Below, piece after piece: positions 17,866 to 27,225 of a stretch of DNA of 64,000 nucleotides; position 1 is the stretch's first letter, and each line of letters opens with the position of its first letter. Position numbers and translations under genes: made by a program. The stretch comes from Virgibacillus subterraneus (GTDB lineage: Bacteria; Bacillota; Bacilli; Bacillales; Amphibacillaceae). The stretch covers positions 1,054,001 to 1,118,000 of the forward strand of contig NZ_FOEH01000001.1 in assembly GCF_900110695.1 (NCBI RefSeq), written 5' to 3'. A model generated the notes under the pieces. That model was given only the letters and a program-made list of their open reading frames with translations, was not told the origin of the DNA and did not search any database.

Positions 17866-19974
17866 TTAATAAGATAACCCGTATCCAAATTCGAATAATG
17901 CATCGCCATTTTCACCAGGGATCGTTACTGGTAAAAGACCAGTTGGATTGTTCTCGCCAAATAGTGATGCAGCAGTTGCTTCAAAGCTTGCATCCCTGAA
18001 TCCATATTGGGCTAGATACCCATCGATTTCCGGATAGGCCATGATGTCATATGGATTACGAATTCCTACTCCAATAACAGGTGAAGAAGCTTCTTCAATT
18101 AGTTGATTAACCATTTGCATTTGTGAACTGTCTTCTGACCGGCCGCTAACGTTATACGTATACGTACCAACAATTACTGCGCTTGCGCTCTGTACCTGGG
18201 CAAGCTGTTCATCACTTAATGGTCCTGCTGTCTGGATAACCTCTGTGTTGGGATGGTACTCAGTCACAGCATTATATAAACTATTAACAAATGAATTGCC
18301 TACTACAACTACCTTTTCTTCATTTGAAAGTTCCAGTGGGAGTGCATTGTTATTTTTAAGTAATGTAATAGATTTATTTGCTACTTCTGTTTCTACTTGC
18401 TTATGTTGTTCCGCTCCAACAACTTCTTCAGCATTTTCGACGATTTCATCTACTGGTGTTGGCGATTCTGATTTGATGATTTTCCGTTTTATTTTTAAGG
18501 TTAGAATTCGTTCAACTGATGCTTCGATTCGTTCCTCTGAAATCTCACCAGTTTCCACTGCGTTTAGAAGTCCATCAGCAACTTTTTCAAGTCCTACAGG
18601 CATAAGAACGATGTCTGTTCCTGCTTTAACGGCACGAATCACTGCGTCGACTGAACCAAAATGTTCTGTAATAGCATTCATATTTAATGCGTCCGTAATG
18701 ATCAGGCCATCATAACCCATTTCTTCACGCATTAACCCGGTTAAAACCTTATGCGAAAGTGTTGCCGGTAAAGAAATCTCGGTTCCATCTTTTTTGGAAA
18801 CAACTTTCGTATCATCTATTTTTGGAAAAGTAACATGTGCAGTCATGATTGCATCAATGTTCGCTTCCATTGCTTTTTGGAATGGGAAAAGTTCCACATC
18901 CATTAGACGTTCTTTATCATAAGGAACTTCCGGCAGTCCAAGATGTGAATCAACTGCTGTATCCCCGTGACCAGGGAAGTGCTTTGCAGTTGCTGCTACA
19001 CCGGTGTTTTGTAATCCTTTCGTATAAGCGATGCCCATGTCGGCAACCAACTCAGGTGATCCACCAAAAGAACGTACACCGATAACCGGATTGTCCGGGT
19101 TATTATTAACATCCATAACTGGTGCAAGGTTCATATTGATACCAAGTGCATTAAGTTCTTCACCGATTGCTTTTCCAACATTATGGGAAAGGTCGGTTGA
19201 GCGTGTCGCACCAAGCGCCATGTTACCAGGGAAGTCTGTTCCTGATTGCAGGCGTGTAACTATGCCGCCCTCTTGGTCAATTGTCATCAGCAAACCATAT
19301 TTTTCAGATGCTTCCTGATATGCTGCCACCAATTCGGCTGTTTGTTCCGTTGTTACAACATTTTCTCTGAATAAAATAACGCCACCAAGGTCATATTCTT
19401 TTACCGTTTGCTCAATTTCAGGTAGCATTTCGGTAACGTTTTCGCCAGCCCAATTGCGGAAGTCCGGCATAAGCATTTGACCGATTTTTTGTTTCACCGT
19501 CATGCCTTCAATTGCTTTATCTATGACGTTGTAGCGCTCGTTTTCCTGTTTTACGACTTTTCCTGAAAATGAGGGTTTTCCTTTGTTTGCTGTGTTGTCT
19601 GGTTTGTAATCAACGGCAATCCTATCCTCGTAGGTGCCGTCTGTTACCGTAATAAATGAACGACCCGGCTGTTCTGTAAAAGTAACTTCACCATTTTGAT
19701 TAACTGTAGCAACGTTCTTATTAGTTGATTCCCAGGTGAGGTTTTCTGTGGTGGATTTAAAATGGCCATCATTATACATGTGTAATGCGCTTAAATCCAC
19801 TTGATTATTTGTGACTTGTACTGTTGCTTGTGGAACGTTCTCTAAAAGAATGAGGTCATTAACTGATTCATCCTCTGCTGCTTTTACCGTGTTATTTGTA
19901 TATGTTAATGGACTAACGATTAGCATGATAATTGTTAGCATAATAAAGGATAACTTGAATTTTGCTTGCATCAT
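17866..19974 (-). CDS. nagZ: Secreted beta-N-acetylglucosaminidase, glycoside hydrolase family 3
   Basis: NagZ removes GlcNAc from muropeptides outside the cell. Order of parts in the 702 residues: a signal peptide/anchor (1-32), a bacterial Ig-like segment (about 40-125), the GH3 barrel (about 150-500), and the C-terminal domain seen in Gram-positive NagZ. The catalytic loop K331-HFPGHGD338-TAVD342-S-H344 has the Asp-His dyad that acts as acid/base, and D428 in GLIITDALNMNAI is the expected nucleophile. RHS-type substrate loops such as TIDQEGGIVTRL and GVRSFGG are present. A good ribosome site (TAGGAGGAAAATG) supports the start. Confidence 0.95.
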   Translation of the reverse strand: MMQAKFKLSFIMLTIIMLIVSPLTYTNNTVKAAEDESVNDLILLENVPQATVQVTNNQVDLSALHMYNDGHFKSTTENLTWESTNKNVATVNQNGEVTFTEQPGRSFITVTDGTYEDRIAVDYKPDNTANKGKPSFSGKVVKQENERYNVIDKAIEGMTVKQKIGQMLMPDFRNWAGENVTEMLPEIEQTVKEYDLGGVILFRENVVTTEQTAELVAAYQEASEKYGLLMTIDQEGGIVTRLQSGTDFPGNMALGATRSTDLSHNVGKAIGEELNALGINMNLAPVMDVNNNPDNPVIGVRSFGGSPELVADMGIAYTKGLQNTGVAATAKHFPGHGDTAVDSHLGLPEVPYDKERLMDVELFPFQKAMEANIDAIMTAHVTFPKIDDTKVVSKKDGTEISLPATLSHKVLTGLMREEMGYDGLIITDALNMNAITEHFGSVDAVIRAVKAGTDIVLMPVGLEKVADGLLNAVETGEISEERIEASVERILTLKIKRKIIKSESPTPVDEIVENAEEVVGAEQHKQVETEVANKSITLLKNNNALPLELSNEEKVVVVGNSFVNSLYNAVTEYHPNTEVIQTAGPLSDEQLAQVQSASAVIVGTYTYNVSGRSEDSSQMQMVNQLIEEASSPVIGVGIRNPYDIMAYPEIDGYLAQYGFRDASFEATAASLFGENNPTGLLPVTIPGENGDALFEFGYGLSY

Positions 19975-19984
19975 TTTCCTCCTA

Positions 19985-21676
19985 TTAGTAATCTCGTTTT
20001 ACCCAGTCTTGACTGTCGAAATCTACTGGTTGACCATTACTCAGCTGAAGATTTGAAATATACCAACCTCGGCCATTTGTGTAGCTATCTGTTTGATAGT
20101 TAAAGCGAATAAATTTTGTTCCAGCTGGTATATCAATTTCTTGTGACTGCCAGTTGATACTACTACCAGTGAAGGATTCTCCTGTACTTGTCCAGTTTTG
20201 ACCATCTTCTGAGATCTCCACAACACCGAAGTCATATTCTTGTTCGATTCTGTACCATGTATCAAATGAAATTGAAGTGTCATTTTCCACATTAACTTCA
20301 GCGGTTAATTTTTGATCAGTGTTGTCACCATAACCAGAGAACCATGTATCATTTTTGCCTGGTGTAGTGACAGGAATAGCATCTGCAACTTGGCGGGCAA
20401 ACTGACGTCTGGCTGGGTTAGTAGAAACCGTATCACGTGTTGGATGTACACGGTTTGTTAACAAAATAGCAATCGTATCGTTGTTCTGATTTACTACAAA
20501 TGATGTTCCCGTATAACCAGTATGTCCAATAGTTGACGATTCAGATAAGGCATCCATGTACCAGCCTTGTGCAAGCTCAAATCCTAAACCATGTTCATCT
20601 CCTGGAAATTGTGGGATTTGATTTTCGACAAGCAGTTCGACCGTTTCCGGTTGAAGAATTTGTTTACTTCCATAACGTCCTTCGTTAATCATCATGTGAC
20701 CTAATTTTGCCAGATCATTTGCTGTTGAAAATACACCTGCATGACCTGCGACTCCACCAAGTGACCATGCATTTTCATCGTGTACTTCGCCCCAGACGAG
20801 ACCTCTATCTGTCCATGGTTGGTATTCGGTTGCAGCAATCTGATTTTTTAATTCTTCAGGTGGATTATACATGGTGTCAGTCATATTGAGGGGTTCTGTG
20901 ATGTTTTCTTTTACAAATTGATCCAATCCTTTACCAGATATCCGTTCGACAATAACAGCTAATGTAATCATGTTTAAATCACTATACGTGTATGTCGTTC
21001 CGGGTTCATTGTCCAATGGGTATTCGAAAACATATTGCAGTCGATCCTGTTTATTTTCGCCAATGCTATAAAGGGGTACCCATGGCTTGAATCCTGATGT
21101 GTGTGTCATGAGTTGACGGATAGTAACATTTTCCTTCCCGTTCTGAGCAAACTCAGGAATGTAATCCGCTACAGGATTATCTAGGTTAAAATGCCCTTGT
21201 TCATGTAACTTCATTGCTGCAATGGTCGTGAATATTTTACTAAGGGAAGCAACGTCAAAAATAGTATCCTTGCTCATTGCGACAGGGTCTTCAAGTTGAT
21301 TTGTGCTATCATCCTGATAAATTGCTGCATCGCCATATGCTTCATGCTGAACAATGTGACCACGGCGGGCAACAAATGTTACAGCGCCAGGCATCACGTT
21401 ATCAGAAATCATAGATTCCATTACAGAGTCAATCTCGTTTAACGGTTCTGCAACCATACCAGCACCTTTTATTGAGCCAGGATGCAAAATAGGTGAGGTT
21501 GGACCTGGAGTGCCCCAGCTAAATTTGGGATGAGCCTTTTCCTGAACATTTTTCTTGTCCTTTTTTTCAATGGTCGGTTTAGGTATCATGTCAGCACTTG
21601 CAGGCAATCCAGTTGTTGCGAAAAATGATGTCGAAACAATTACGGATAATGAAATATACGACAATTTTCTCCTCAT
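19985..21676 (-). CDS. Secreted AmiE-like serine hydrolase (class C beta-lactamase fold)
   Basis: First gene of the secreted wall-enzyme operon, in the position of B. subtilis amiE (N-acetylmuramyl-L-alanine amidase). The 563 residues have a signal peptide (1-28), a Pro-rich linker, and a serine-hydrolase domain with S144-L-S-K147, Y231-S-D and H385-T-G387. A C-terminal beta-sandwich-like domain of about 120 residues (WFSGYGDNTDQKLTAEV ... RFNYQTDSYTNGRGWYISNLQL) resembles those in secreted proteases and may bind wall or sugar. That domain is extra compared with a minimal AmiE. The ribosome site AAGGAGGAGAG precedes ATG. A cytoplasmic relative is at 1524. Confidence 0.88.
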   Translation of the reverse strand: MRRKLSYISLSVIVSTSFFATTGLPASADMIPKPTIEKKDKKNVQEKAHPKFSWGTPGPTSPILHPGSIKGAGMVAEPLNEIDSVMESMISDNVMPGAVTFVARRGHIVQHEAYGDAAIYQDDSTNQLEDPVAMSKDTIFDVASLSKIFTTIAAMKLHEQGHFNLDNPVADYIPEFAQNGKENVTIRQLMTHTSGFKPWVPLYSIGENKQDRLQYVFEYPLDNEPGTTYTYSDLNMITLAVIVERISGKGLDQFVKENITEPLNMTDTMYNPPEELKNQIAATEYQPWTDRGLVWGEVHDENAWSLGGVAGHAGVFSTANDLAKLGHMMINEGRYGSKQILQPETVELLVENQIPQFPGDEHGLGFELAQGWYMDALSESSTIGHTGYTGTSFVVNQNNDTIAILLTNRVHPTRDTVSTNPARRQFARQVADAIPVTTPGKNDTWFSGYGDNTDQKLTAEVNVENDTSISFDTWYRIEQEYDFGVVEISEDGQNWTSTGESFTGSSINWQSQEIDIPAGTKFIRFNYQTDSYTNGRGWYISNLQLSNGQPVDFDSQDWVKRDY

Positions 21677-21700
21677 TTCTCTCCTCCTTATGACAATTAA

Positions 21701-21714
21701 TGTAAAGGCTTACA
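21701..21714 (-). promoter_or_regulatory. cre-like palindrome before the AmiE-like operon
   Basis: Minus strand TGTAAGCCTTTACA, a 14-bp near-palindrome that differs from the ideal cre TGTAAGCGTTTACA only in the central CG. It lies 25 bp upstream of the start codon. It could be a weak CcpA site or an operator for another regulator such as one of the RpiR proteins. Confidence 0.5.
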
Positions 21715-21823
21715 TTAAGGATAAAATTAAATAATAATGCCGTCCATGCAACTTAGGTATTAAAAAACTTGGGAAAGTTACTAAATATAAGAGTAATGGG
21801 ATGGGCGGAAAGTATCATCGGCA

Positions 21824-21909
21824 GATAAGAAAGTATAAATCCTTTCTTACTGCATAAGTGCAATTAAGGCTTAACTATATAAAGGCATGGCGATAAGCCA
21901 AATTTTCTA
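21824..21909 (+). repeat. Two-hairpin dispersed repeat, copy B
   Basis: Nearly full copy: AAGAAAG...CTTTCTT hairpin, core CTTACTGCATAAGTGCAATTAAGGCTT, then the GGCATGGCGATAAGCC end. It fills most of the 310-bp divergent gap between the AmiE-like gene and the EamA gene. The rest of that gap (21715-21823) shows nothing I recognise. Confidence 0.85.
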
Positions 21910-21985
21910 AAGGCTAGATAATTGCTAGACTAATGGGAAATTAATATACTTGTCTTATTATATTTTAAAAAGAGGTTTGTCGAAT

Positions 21986-22876
21986 ATGGGGAATTCTATA
22001 CTAAGAAATAAATGGTTTGTCTGGGCATTAATTCTGCTCATTACAACTATCTGGGGCTATGCATGGGTCTTCATGAAAGCCTCACTTGATTATATGGGGC
22101 CTTTTACATTCTCGGCGTTTCGCTTTGGAACAGGGGCGGTCACACTGCTTCTTGTAGTATGGCTGTGGAAAGCTGGTAAACTACCACGTAATATGTGGAA
22201 GCATTTGATTATTGTTGGGATTTTACAAACATCGATTGTGTTTCTGCTTGTCATGTATGGGATGCAGTTTGTCGATGCTGGAAAGTCATCGGTACTATTG
22301 TATTCAATGCCACTTTGGAGCAGTATTTTTGCTGTAAAGATTTTGGGTGAAAAAATATCAGCCGGAAAAACAATCGGTTTAGGCATTGGAATGCTGGGAC
22401 TGGTGACGATTCTGGGCTGGGATATCTTCATGGTGCAGGATCCTGAAGTGATTTTTGGTGAAATACTTATAATTGTTGCCGCGTTAGCCTGGGCTTCATC
22501 AAATGTCTACTATCGGACAAATTTGCAGGGCATGAATAAGATCCAGGTCACAGCGTATCAAATGCTGTTTGGGACAATTGGAATTATCATAGCAAGCTTA
22601 TTTGCAGAATGGGGAGACCCTGTTCAGCTCACCGGGGAAAGCATATTTTACATACTTTTTACCGGTGTATTGGCATCAGCACTATGTTTCTCAGTTTGGT
22701 TCCTGCTGCTGAGTACGATTGATATGGTCACTGCAACCCTATCAACATTGCTCGTGCCGGTGTTCGGATTGTTCTTCGGCTGGTTGATATTAGGAGAGAC
22801 ATTGACAATCGGGATCATTGTTGGGTCTGTGCTTATATTAGTCGGGATTGTGGTTGCGCAGTTATCGCGAAAGTAG
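21986..22876 (+). CDS. EamA/DMT-family transporter
   Basis: Drug/metabolite transporter superfamily protein with ten predicted helices and two EamA repeats (about residues 15-140 and 160-290). Family marks are WALILLITTIWGYAWVFMKASLDYMGPFTFSAFRF near the N-terminus and LLVPVFGLFFGWLILGETLTIGIIVGSVLILVGI at the C-terminal end. ATG 21986 has AAAGAGG upstream; an earlier in-frame ATG at 21950 lacks one. Such proteins export amino acids or other metabolites; the substrate is unknown. It stands alone, with its own terminator. Confidence 0.88.
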   Translation: MGNSILRNKWFVWALILLITTIWGYAWVFMKASLDYMGPFTFSAFRFGTGAVTLLLVVWLWKAGKLPRNMWKHLIIVGILQTSIVFLLVMYGMQFVDAGKSSVLLYSMPLWSSIFAVKILGEKISAGKTIGLGIGMLGLVTILGWDIFMVQDPEVIFGEILIIVAALAWASSNVYYRTNLQGMNKIQVTAYQMLFGTIGIIIASLFAEWGDPVQLTGESIFYILFTGVLASALCFSVWFLLLSTIDMVTATLSTLLVPVFGLFFGWLILGETLTIGIIVGSVLILVGIVVAQLSRK

Positions 22877-22880
22877 AAAT

Positions 22881-22921
22881 AAGAGAGGATACCTCAGCTG
22901 GGAGGAATCCTCTCTTTTTTG
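22881..22921 (+). terminator. Terminator of the EamA gene
   Basis: AAGAGAGGAT pairs with ATCCTCTCTT, with an inner CCTC/GAGG, followed by six T. Repeat copy C begins directly behind the T-tract. Confidence 0.88.
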
Positions 22922-22922
22922 T

Positions 22923-23012
22923 AGATAAGAAAGTATAAATCCTTTCTTACTGCATAAGTGTAACTAAGGATTTTCATCATTAAGGCTTGTCGTAAAGCCA
23001 AGTGTTATAATA
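22923..23012 (+). repeat. Two-hairpin dispersed repeat, copy C
   Basis: The first 40 bases are identical to copy B up to CTGCATAAGTG; the second half has diverged but keeps TTAAGGCTTG..AAGCCAAG. It abuts the terminator of the EamA gene. Confidence 0.85.
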
Positions 23013-23104
23013 TATACAGAATAATCTCTTCTTCTAATTTACTTACTATTATGATAAGTTTACGATAGGTTTAATTTAAGAAGTGGAGAGGTTGTACATA
23101 ACAT

Positions 23105-24697
23105 ATGAAACGAGTCAGCTTGCAGACAAAGATCTTAGGATTAATTATTATGCTGATATTATTCGTGACGATTTTGCTAGCTGGTATCATTTCGTATATT
23201 GAGTCGGAGGAAACTTCTAAGAATATAGGGGAAAAGGCCTTGCATGTAGCAACTACAGTATCTTTTATGCCTTCAGTAAAGAATGCTTTTAAACTAGAAA
23301 ATCCTGCTGAAGTAATTCAGCCAATAGCTGAAAGAATAAGGAAAAAAGTAGGTGCTGAGTTTATTGTAATTGGAAATTCCAATAGTATTCGATATGCGCA
23401 TCCTGATGATTATAAGTTAGGAAGACGAATGGTGGGCGGCGACAATGGTAAAGCACTAATTCATGGTCAGTATTATACATCAAGAGCGGTTGGAAGTTTA
23501 GGACCATCGTTGCGTGGAAAGGCACCAATTTTCAATGACCAAGGGAAAATTATTGGGATTGTTTCAGTCGGATATATGGTAGAAGACATTAAATCTATTG
23601 TTTATGATAAATTGTTAAAGATTACAAGTATATCATTACTGGTTTTAGTTATCGGTGTGATCGGGGGTATACTGTTAGCACGAAATATCAGGAAAGATAC
23701 TCATGGGCTAGAGCCTCATGAAATAGCATCGTTATACCGGGATCGGAATGCAATCCTGCAGTCAATAAAAGAAGGAATAATTGCAATTGATAAAGCGGGC
23801 TATATTTCGATGATGAATCCATCTGCCAGAAAGATTCTCGGACTATCTGGTGACGACAGTTACAGGAAAATAGAAGAAATAATTCCCAATACGAAAATGT
23901 ATAATGTACTAAAATCCAAAGAGCAAAAAAAAGATGAAGAAATGTTTATTGGGGATAGAGAAATAATTGTGAACCGTACTCCTATTTTTGAAAATAATGA
24001 AGTTGTTGGTGTTGTAGCAAGTTTTCGTGATAAGACAGAGATAAATGAGATGCTTAATGCCTTGTCAGAAGTTAGAAGGTATTCTGAAGATCTTCGTGCA
24101 CATACGCATGAATATACCAATAAGTTATATGTATTATCTGGACTGCTTCAACTTGGACACTATAATGAAGCAATTGAACTTATTCAATCAGAATCAGCCG
24201 TTCATTTGCAACAGAATAACGTTGTACTTCAACAAATCAAAGATAAGGCTGTTCAAGCAATATTATTGGGTAAGATTAGTAAAGCATCTGAGAAAAAGAT
24301 TGATTTCCATATTGACAGTAATAGTTCTCTGGAATATATACCAAGGCGAATAGATATTTCAAAATTAATAACAATATTAGGCAATTTAATTGATAATGCA
24401 TTCGAGGCAGTTGTAGATAGTGAGTATAAAAAACAGGTAACATTTTTCGCAACAGATATTGGTGAGGATATTATTTTTGATATCTCGGATAATGGTTGTG
24501 GGGTTAAAGAGGAACACCTCGATTATATTTTTGATATAGGTTTTTCTACAAAGGAAAAAATTGACCGTGGATATGGTTTAAGCTCCGTAAAAGAAATCAT
24601 TGATGAACTTAATGGGGTAATTGAGGTTCATAATCAACAAAATGGTGGAGTTGTTTTTTCTGTATTTATTCCTAAGAAACAGATAGGGAGTGATTAA
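23105..24697 (+). CDS. Sensor histidine kinase, CitA/DcuS family
   Basis: Membrane kinase of the citrate/dicarboxylate-sensing family, 530 residues. A helix lies at about 12-32, an extracytoplasmic PAS-like sensor at about 35-172 (RYAHPDDYKLGRRMVGGDNGKAL, APIFNDQGKIIGIVSVGYM), a second helix at about 176-194, a cytoplasmic PAS at about 210-320, and the kinase core. The phospho-acceptor is H335 in RAHTHEYTNKL, the form used by DcuS/CitA. ATPase boxes are NLIDNAFEAV, DISDNGCGV and GYGLSSVKEI. It is immediately followed by its response regulator and then by a tricarboxylate transporter, its likely target. Confidence 0.92.
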   Translation: MKRVSLQTKILGLIIMLILFVTILLAGIISYIESEETSKNIGEKALHVATTVSFMPSVKNAFKLENPAEVIQPIAERIRKKVGAEFIVIGNSNSIRYAHPDDYKLGRRMVGGDNGKALIHGQYYTSRAVGSLGPSLRGKAPIFNDQGKIIGIVSVGYMVEDIKSIVYDKLLKITSISLLVLVIGVIGGILLARNIRKDTHGLEPHEIASLYRDRNAILQSIKEGIIAIDKAGYISMMNPSARKILGLSGDDSYRKIEEIIPNTKMYNVLKSKEQKKDEEMFIGDREIIVNRTPIFENNEVVGVVASFRDKTEINEMLNALSEVRRYSEDLRAHTHEYTNKLYVLSGLLQLGHYNEAIELIQSESAVHLQQNNVVLQQIKDKAVQAILLGKISKASEKKIDFHIDSNSSLEYIPRRIDISKLITILGNLIDNAFEAVVDSEYKKQVTFFATDIGEDIIFDISDNGCGVKEEHLDYIFDIGFSTKEKIDRGYGLSSVKEIIDELNGVIEVHNQQNGGVVFSVFIPKKQIGSD

Positions 24698-25384
24698 ATG
24701 ATTCGAGTTATTATTGCAGAGGATGATTATCGGGTAGCTGGTATTCATGAGGAATTTTTAATGAAAATTAGTGGAGTTAAAGTTGTAGGTAAAGCATTGA
24801 ATGGTAAAGAAACATTAAAGTTAGTTGATGAAACTTCACCAGACTTAGTCTTATTAGATATTTTCATGCCGGATATCCTCGGTATTGAACTTATAAAGGA
24901 AATGCGTGATTTAAAACCTCAACTTGACATTATCATGATTTCTGCAGCAACAAATAAAGAAATGATTGAAGAAGCAATCCGTAAAGGGTTGTTCGATTAT
25001 ATAATTAAACCTGTGAAAATGGATCGATTTGTTGAAACAATTGAGAAATATAAAGATACAAAAAAGACACTGGATGAAAATGAAGAGATTAATCAATCTT
25101 TTTTAGATGAATACTTTGGCCAGGCAAAACAAAGGAAATCTAATATAAAGGAAACACCTAAAGGAATTGATCCACTAACATTGGAAAAAATTGAACAAAT
25201 TATGTTTGAAATGAATGAAGGTATAACGGCAGAAGAAATGGGCCTGAAAATTGGTGCATCAAGAACTACTGCCAGGAGGTATTTAGAGCATTTGATTTCA
25301 GAAGGTACTTGTGCAGCTGAATTAGAATATGGAATTGTTGGAAGGCCAGAAAGAAAATATAATATAAATCGTAAAACATCTTGA
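24698..25384 (+). CDS. Response regulator, CitT/DctR type
   Basis: CheY-like receiver (residues 1-120) with phospho-acceptor D54 in DLVLLDIFMPD and conserved acidic residues E8-D9-D10. A C-terminal winged/helix-turn-helix DNA-binding domain (about 150-225) includes AEEMGLKIGASRTTARRYLEHLISEG. It begins at the base after the kinase stop codon, so the two are co-translated. It probably activates tctCBA and the downstream catabolic genes in response to an external tricarboxylate. Confidence 0.92.
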   Translation: MIRVIIAEDDYRVAGIHEEFLMKISGVKVVGKALNGKETLKLVDETSPDLVLLDIFMPDILGIELIKEMRDLKPQLDIIMISAATNKEMIEEAIRKGLFDYIIKPVKMDRFVETIEKYKDTKKTLDENEEINQSFLDEYFGQAKQRKSNIKETPKGIDPLTLEKIEQIMFEMNEGITAEEMGLKIGASRTTARRYLEHLISEGTCAAELEYGIVGRPERKYNINRKTS

Positions 25385-25406
25385 TAAACATTCAAGGTGT
25401 TTTTTA
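25376..25406 (+). terminator. Terminator after the two-component system
   Basis: ACATCTTGA pairs with TCAAGGTGT (one G-U), followed by TTTTTT. The stop codon of the response regulator lies within the stem. Confidence 0.7.
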
Positions 25407-25487
25407 ATTTCACTTTACTAAAATATTGTGATAATACTGTGAACAAAATAAACAAAAAATATAAAAAGTTGTTATTATTCATTATTT

Positions 25488-25501
25488 TGAAAACGGTTAC
25501 A
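25488..25501 (+). promoter_or_regulatory. CcpA cre box before tctC
   Basis: TGAAAACGGTTACA with flanking T on both sides fits the degenerate cre consensus WTGNNANCGNNNNCAW at every fixed position. It lies 83 bp before tctC. Confidence 0.75.
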
Positions 25502-25583
25502 TTTTCACTGAATTATATTAACCTTAGTAGCAGATGCAATGATTGACGAATATTCATTGTAATAACAAAAGGGGGAAATTGTA

Positions 25584-26603
25584 GTGAAAAAATTATTATC
25601 ACTTTTAGTATTAGTCTTATTAATGGTTATTGCTTCAGCATGTTCAGGAGGAAGTGAAGACGCAAGTGGTTCAGAGGGTGATACTTCTTCTGGAGATTGG
25701 TCTCCAGAACAACCAATCGAGATTGTATCTCCATCTGGAGCAGGTGGCGGTTGGGATACAACTGCTAGAATGGTAGGGAAAACGTTTAATGAAACTGGAA
25801 TTATTGAACAGGATATTGGAGTTGTTAATAAACCTGGTGGCGGTGGCGCCGTTGGCTGGGCTTCAATAGCAGAAAAAGAAGGAAGCAATACTGATTTGTT
25901 TGTTTCATCTCCACCAATTTTATTAGTACCACTTAACGGGCAATCAGAGTATGGGCATGAAGACTTTACGCCACTTTCAAATATGATTGCAGACTATGCG
26001 GCGTTCGCAGTGGCTGCTGATGCAAAGTGGGATAATTTAAATGAATTATTTGCTGATATGAAAGAGGATCCATCAAGTATTACTGTGGTTGGCGCGTCTT
26101 CACCTGGTAGTATGGACCATGTTCAATTCATGAAAATAGCTAAGGCTGCAGGTGTGGATGTTACAAAAGTTAAATATGTTTCGGACCAAGATGGTGGTGC
26201 TTTAACAGCATTACTAAATGGTAGTGTTGATGTGTATTCAACGGGTGTTGCAGAAACTGTGGAGCAAGTTAAGGCAGGAAAAATCAAAGTATTAGCCGTT
26301 ACATCAGAAGAACGTTTAGAAGGTGATGTTTTATCAGACTTCCCTACTGCAATAGAGCAAGGAATTGACGCTACATTTGTTAACTGGCGTGGATTTTTTG
26401 GACCGCCAAATATGGATGAGGCAGCAGTTAAATACTATGAAGAAAAATTTAAAAAGTTAAGTGAATCAGAGGAATTTGCTGATATCAGGAAAAATTATGG
26501 CTGGAGCGAAATGTATATGAACAGCGAAGAGTATAAGACATTTTTAGATGATCAAAAGAAAGAAATTCAAGGTTTGTTAGATGAATTAGGAATTGGAAAA
26601 TAA
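25584..26603 (+). CDS. tctC: Tripartite tricarboxylate transporter binding lipoprotein
   Basis: TctC-family periplasmic-type binding protein in lipoprotein form, 339 residues. The lipobox is VIASACSGG, followed by a Ser/Asp/Glu linker. The Bug/TctC signature is seen in PIEIVSPSGAGGGWDTTARMVGK, VVNKPGGGGAVGWASIAE and VVGASSPGSMDHVQF. Family proteins capture citrate and other carboxylates for the TctAB pump. The start has GGGGGAAATTGTAGTG with a GTG directly before the AAAAAA stretch. A strong hairpin terminator after the gene and repeat D separate it from tctB. Confidence 0.92.
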   Translation: MKKLLSLLVLVLLMVIASACSGGSEDASGSEGDTSSGDWSPEQPIEIVSPSGAGGGWDTTARMVGKTFNETGIIEQDIGVVNKPGGGGAVGWASIAEKEGSNTDLFVSSPPILLVPLNGQSEYGHEDFTPLSNMIADYAAFAVAADAKWDNLNELFADMKEDPSSITVVGASSPGSMDHVQFMKIAKAAGVDVTKVKYVSDQDGGALTALLNGSVDVYSTGVAETVEQVKAGKIKVLAVTSEERLEGDVLSDFPTAIEQGIDATFVNWRGFFGPPNMDEAAVKYYEEKFKKLSESEEFADIRKNYGWSEMYMNSEEYKTFLDDQKKEIQGLLDELGIGK

Positions 26604-26652
26604 GGTAAAAATTAGTGGAGCCAATGATCATGGTCATTGGCTTTACCTTTTT
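26602..26652 (+). terminator. Hairpin terminator between tctC and tctB
   Basis: Inner stem AGCCAATGA/TCATTGGCT and outer stem AAGGTAAA/TTTACCTT, then TTTTT. Expression of tctBA must read through it or use another promoter. Confidence 0.82.
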
Positions 26653-26713
26653 AGCAGTGCAACTAAGGCTTATCTACATTATGGCTTAGCGATCAGCCAA
26701 GTTTTGTAATAGT
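26653..26713 (+). repeat. Two-hairpin dispersed repeat, copy D (right half only)
   Basis: Matches the second half of the family: GCAGTGCAACTAAGGCTTATCTACATTATGGCTTAGCGATCAGCC. The AAGAAAG hairpin half is absent; the copy starts directly behind the T-tract of the tctC terminator. Confidence 0.75.
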
Positions 26714-26742
26714 TTAAAAGATGATTATTAGGCGGTGAAAAG

Positions 26743-27201
26743 ATGCTAAAAACAATGAACCAAAAAGTAAGTATAGTTTTAATCCTTGTAGGTATTGGAT
26801 ATCTATATATGACTTCAAACCTCCCTTCGTATCCATATTCTCCGGTTGATGCAGATGTTATACCAACAGGATTAGGATGGTTGTTGGTAGGATTGGCAGT
26901 TCTTCTATATTTTACAAAGGATTCAGAAACAAAGGAACAAAAAGCAAGAAGAGATATTCCAAAAAAAGATATAGGGGCATTATTGGCTGTTTTTATATTT
27001 ATCTTTTTTTATATACTTTTGCTTGAAGTCCTAGGATTTATCGTATCAACAGCAGTATTTATCTTTTTCAGTTCATGGTTTCTAGGGTATGAAAAATTTA
27101 AAACAAATATTATTGTTTCAATTTTATTCCCCCTTTTTATTTACTTGACCTTTACTCAATTTCTGAAAATCAGTTTACCAGAAGGGATTTTACCGTTTTA
27201 G
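26743..27201 (+). CDS. tctB: Tripartite tricarboxylate transporter small membrane subunit
   Basis: TctB-family protein of 152 residues with four predicted helices (about 8-24, 45-60, 80-115, 122-142), the usual size for this subunit. The poorly conserved family is recognised mainly from topology, the YPYSPVDADVIPTGLGWLL segment and its position between tctC and tctA. ATG 26743 follows GGCGGTGAAAAG. Confidence 0.85.
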   Translation: MLKTMNQKVSIVLILVGIGYLYMTSNLPSYPYSPVDADVIPTGLGWLLVGLAVLLYFTKDSETKEQKARRDIPKKDIGALLAVFIFIFFYILLLEVLGFIVSTAVFIFFSSWFLGYEKFKTNIIVSILFPLFIYLTFTQFLKISLPEGILPF

Positions 27202-27225
27202 CGCAACACATTAAGGAGGTAGCAT

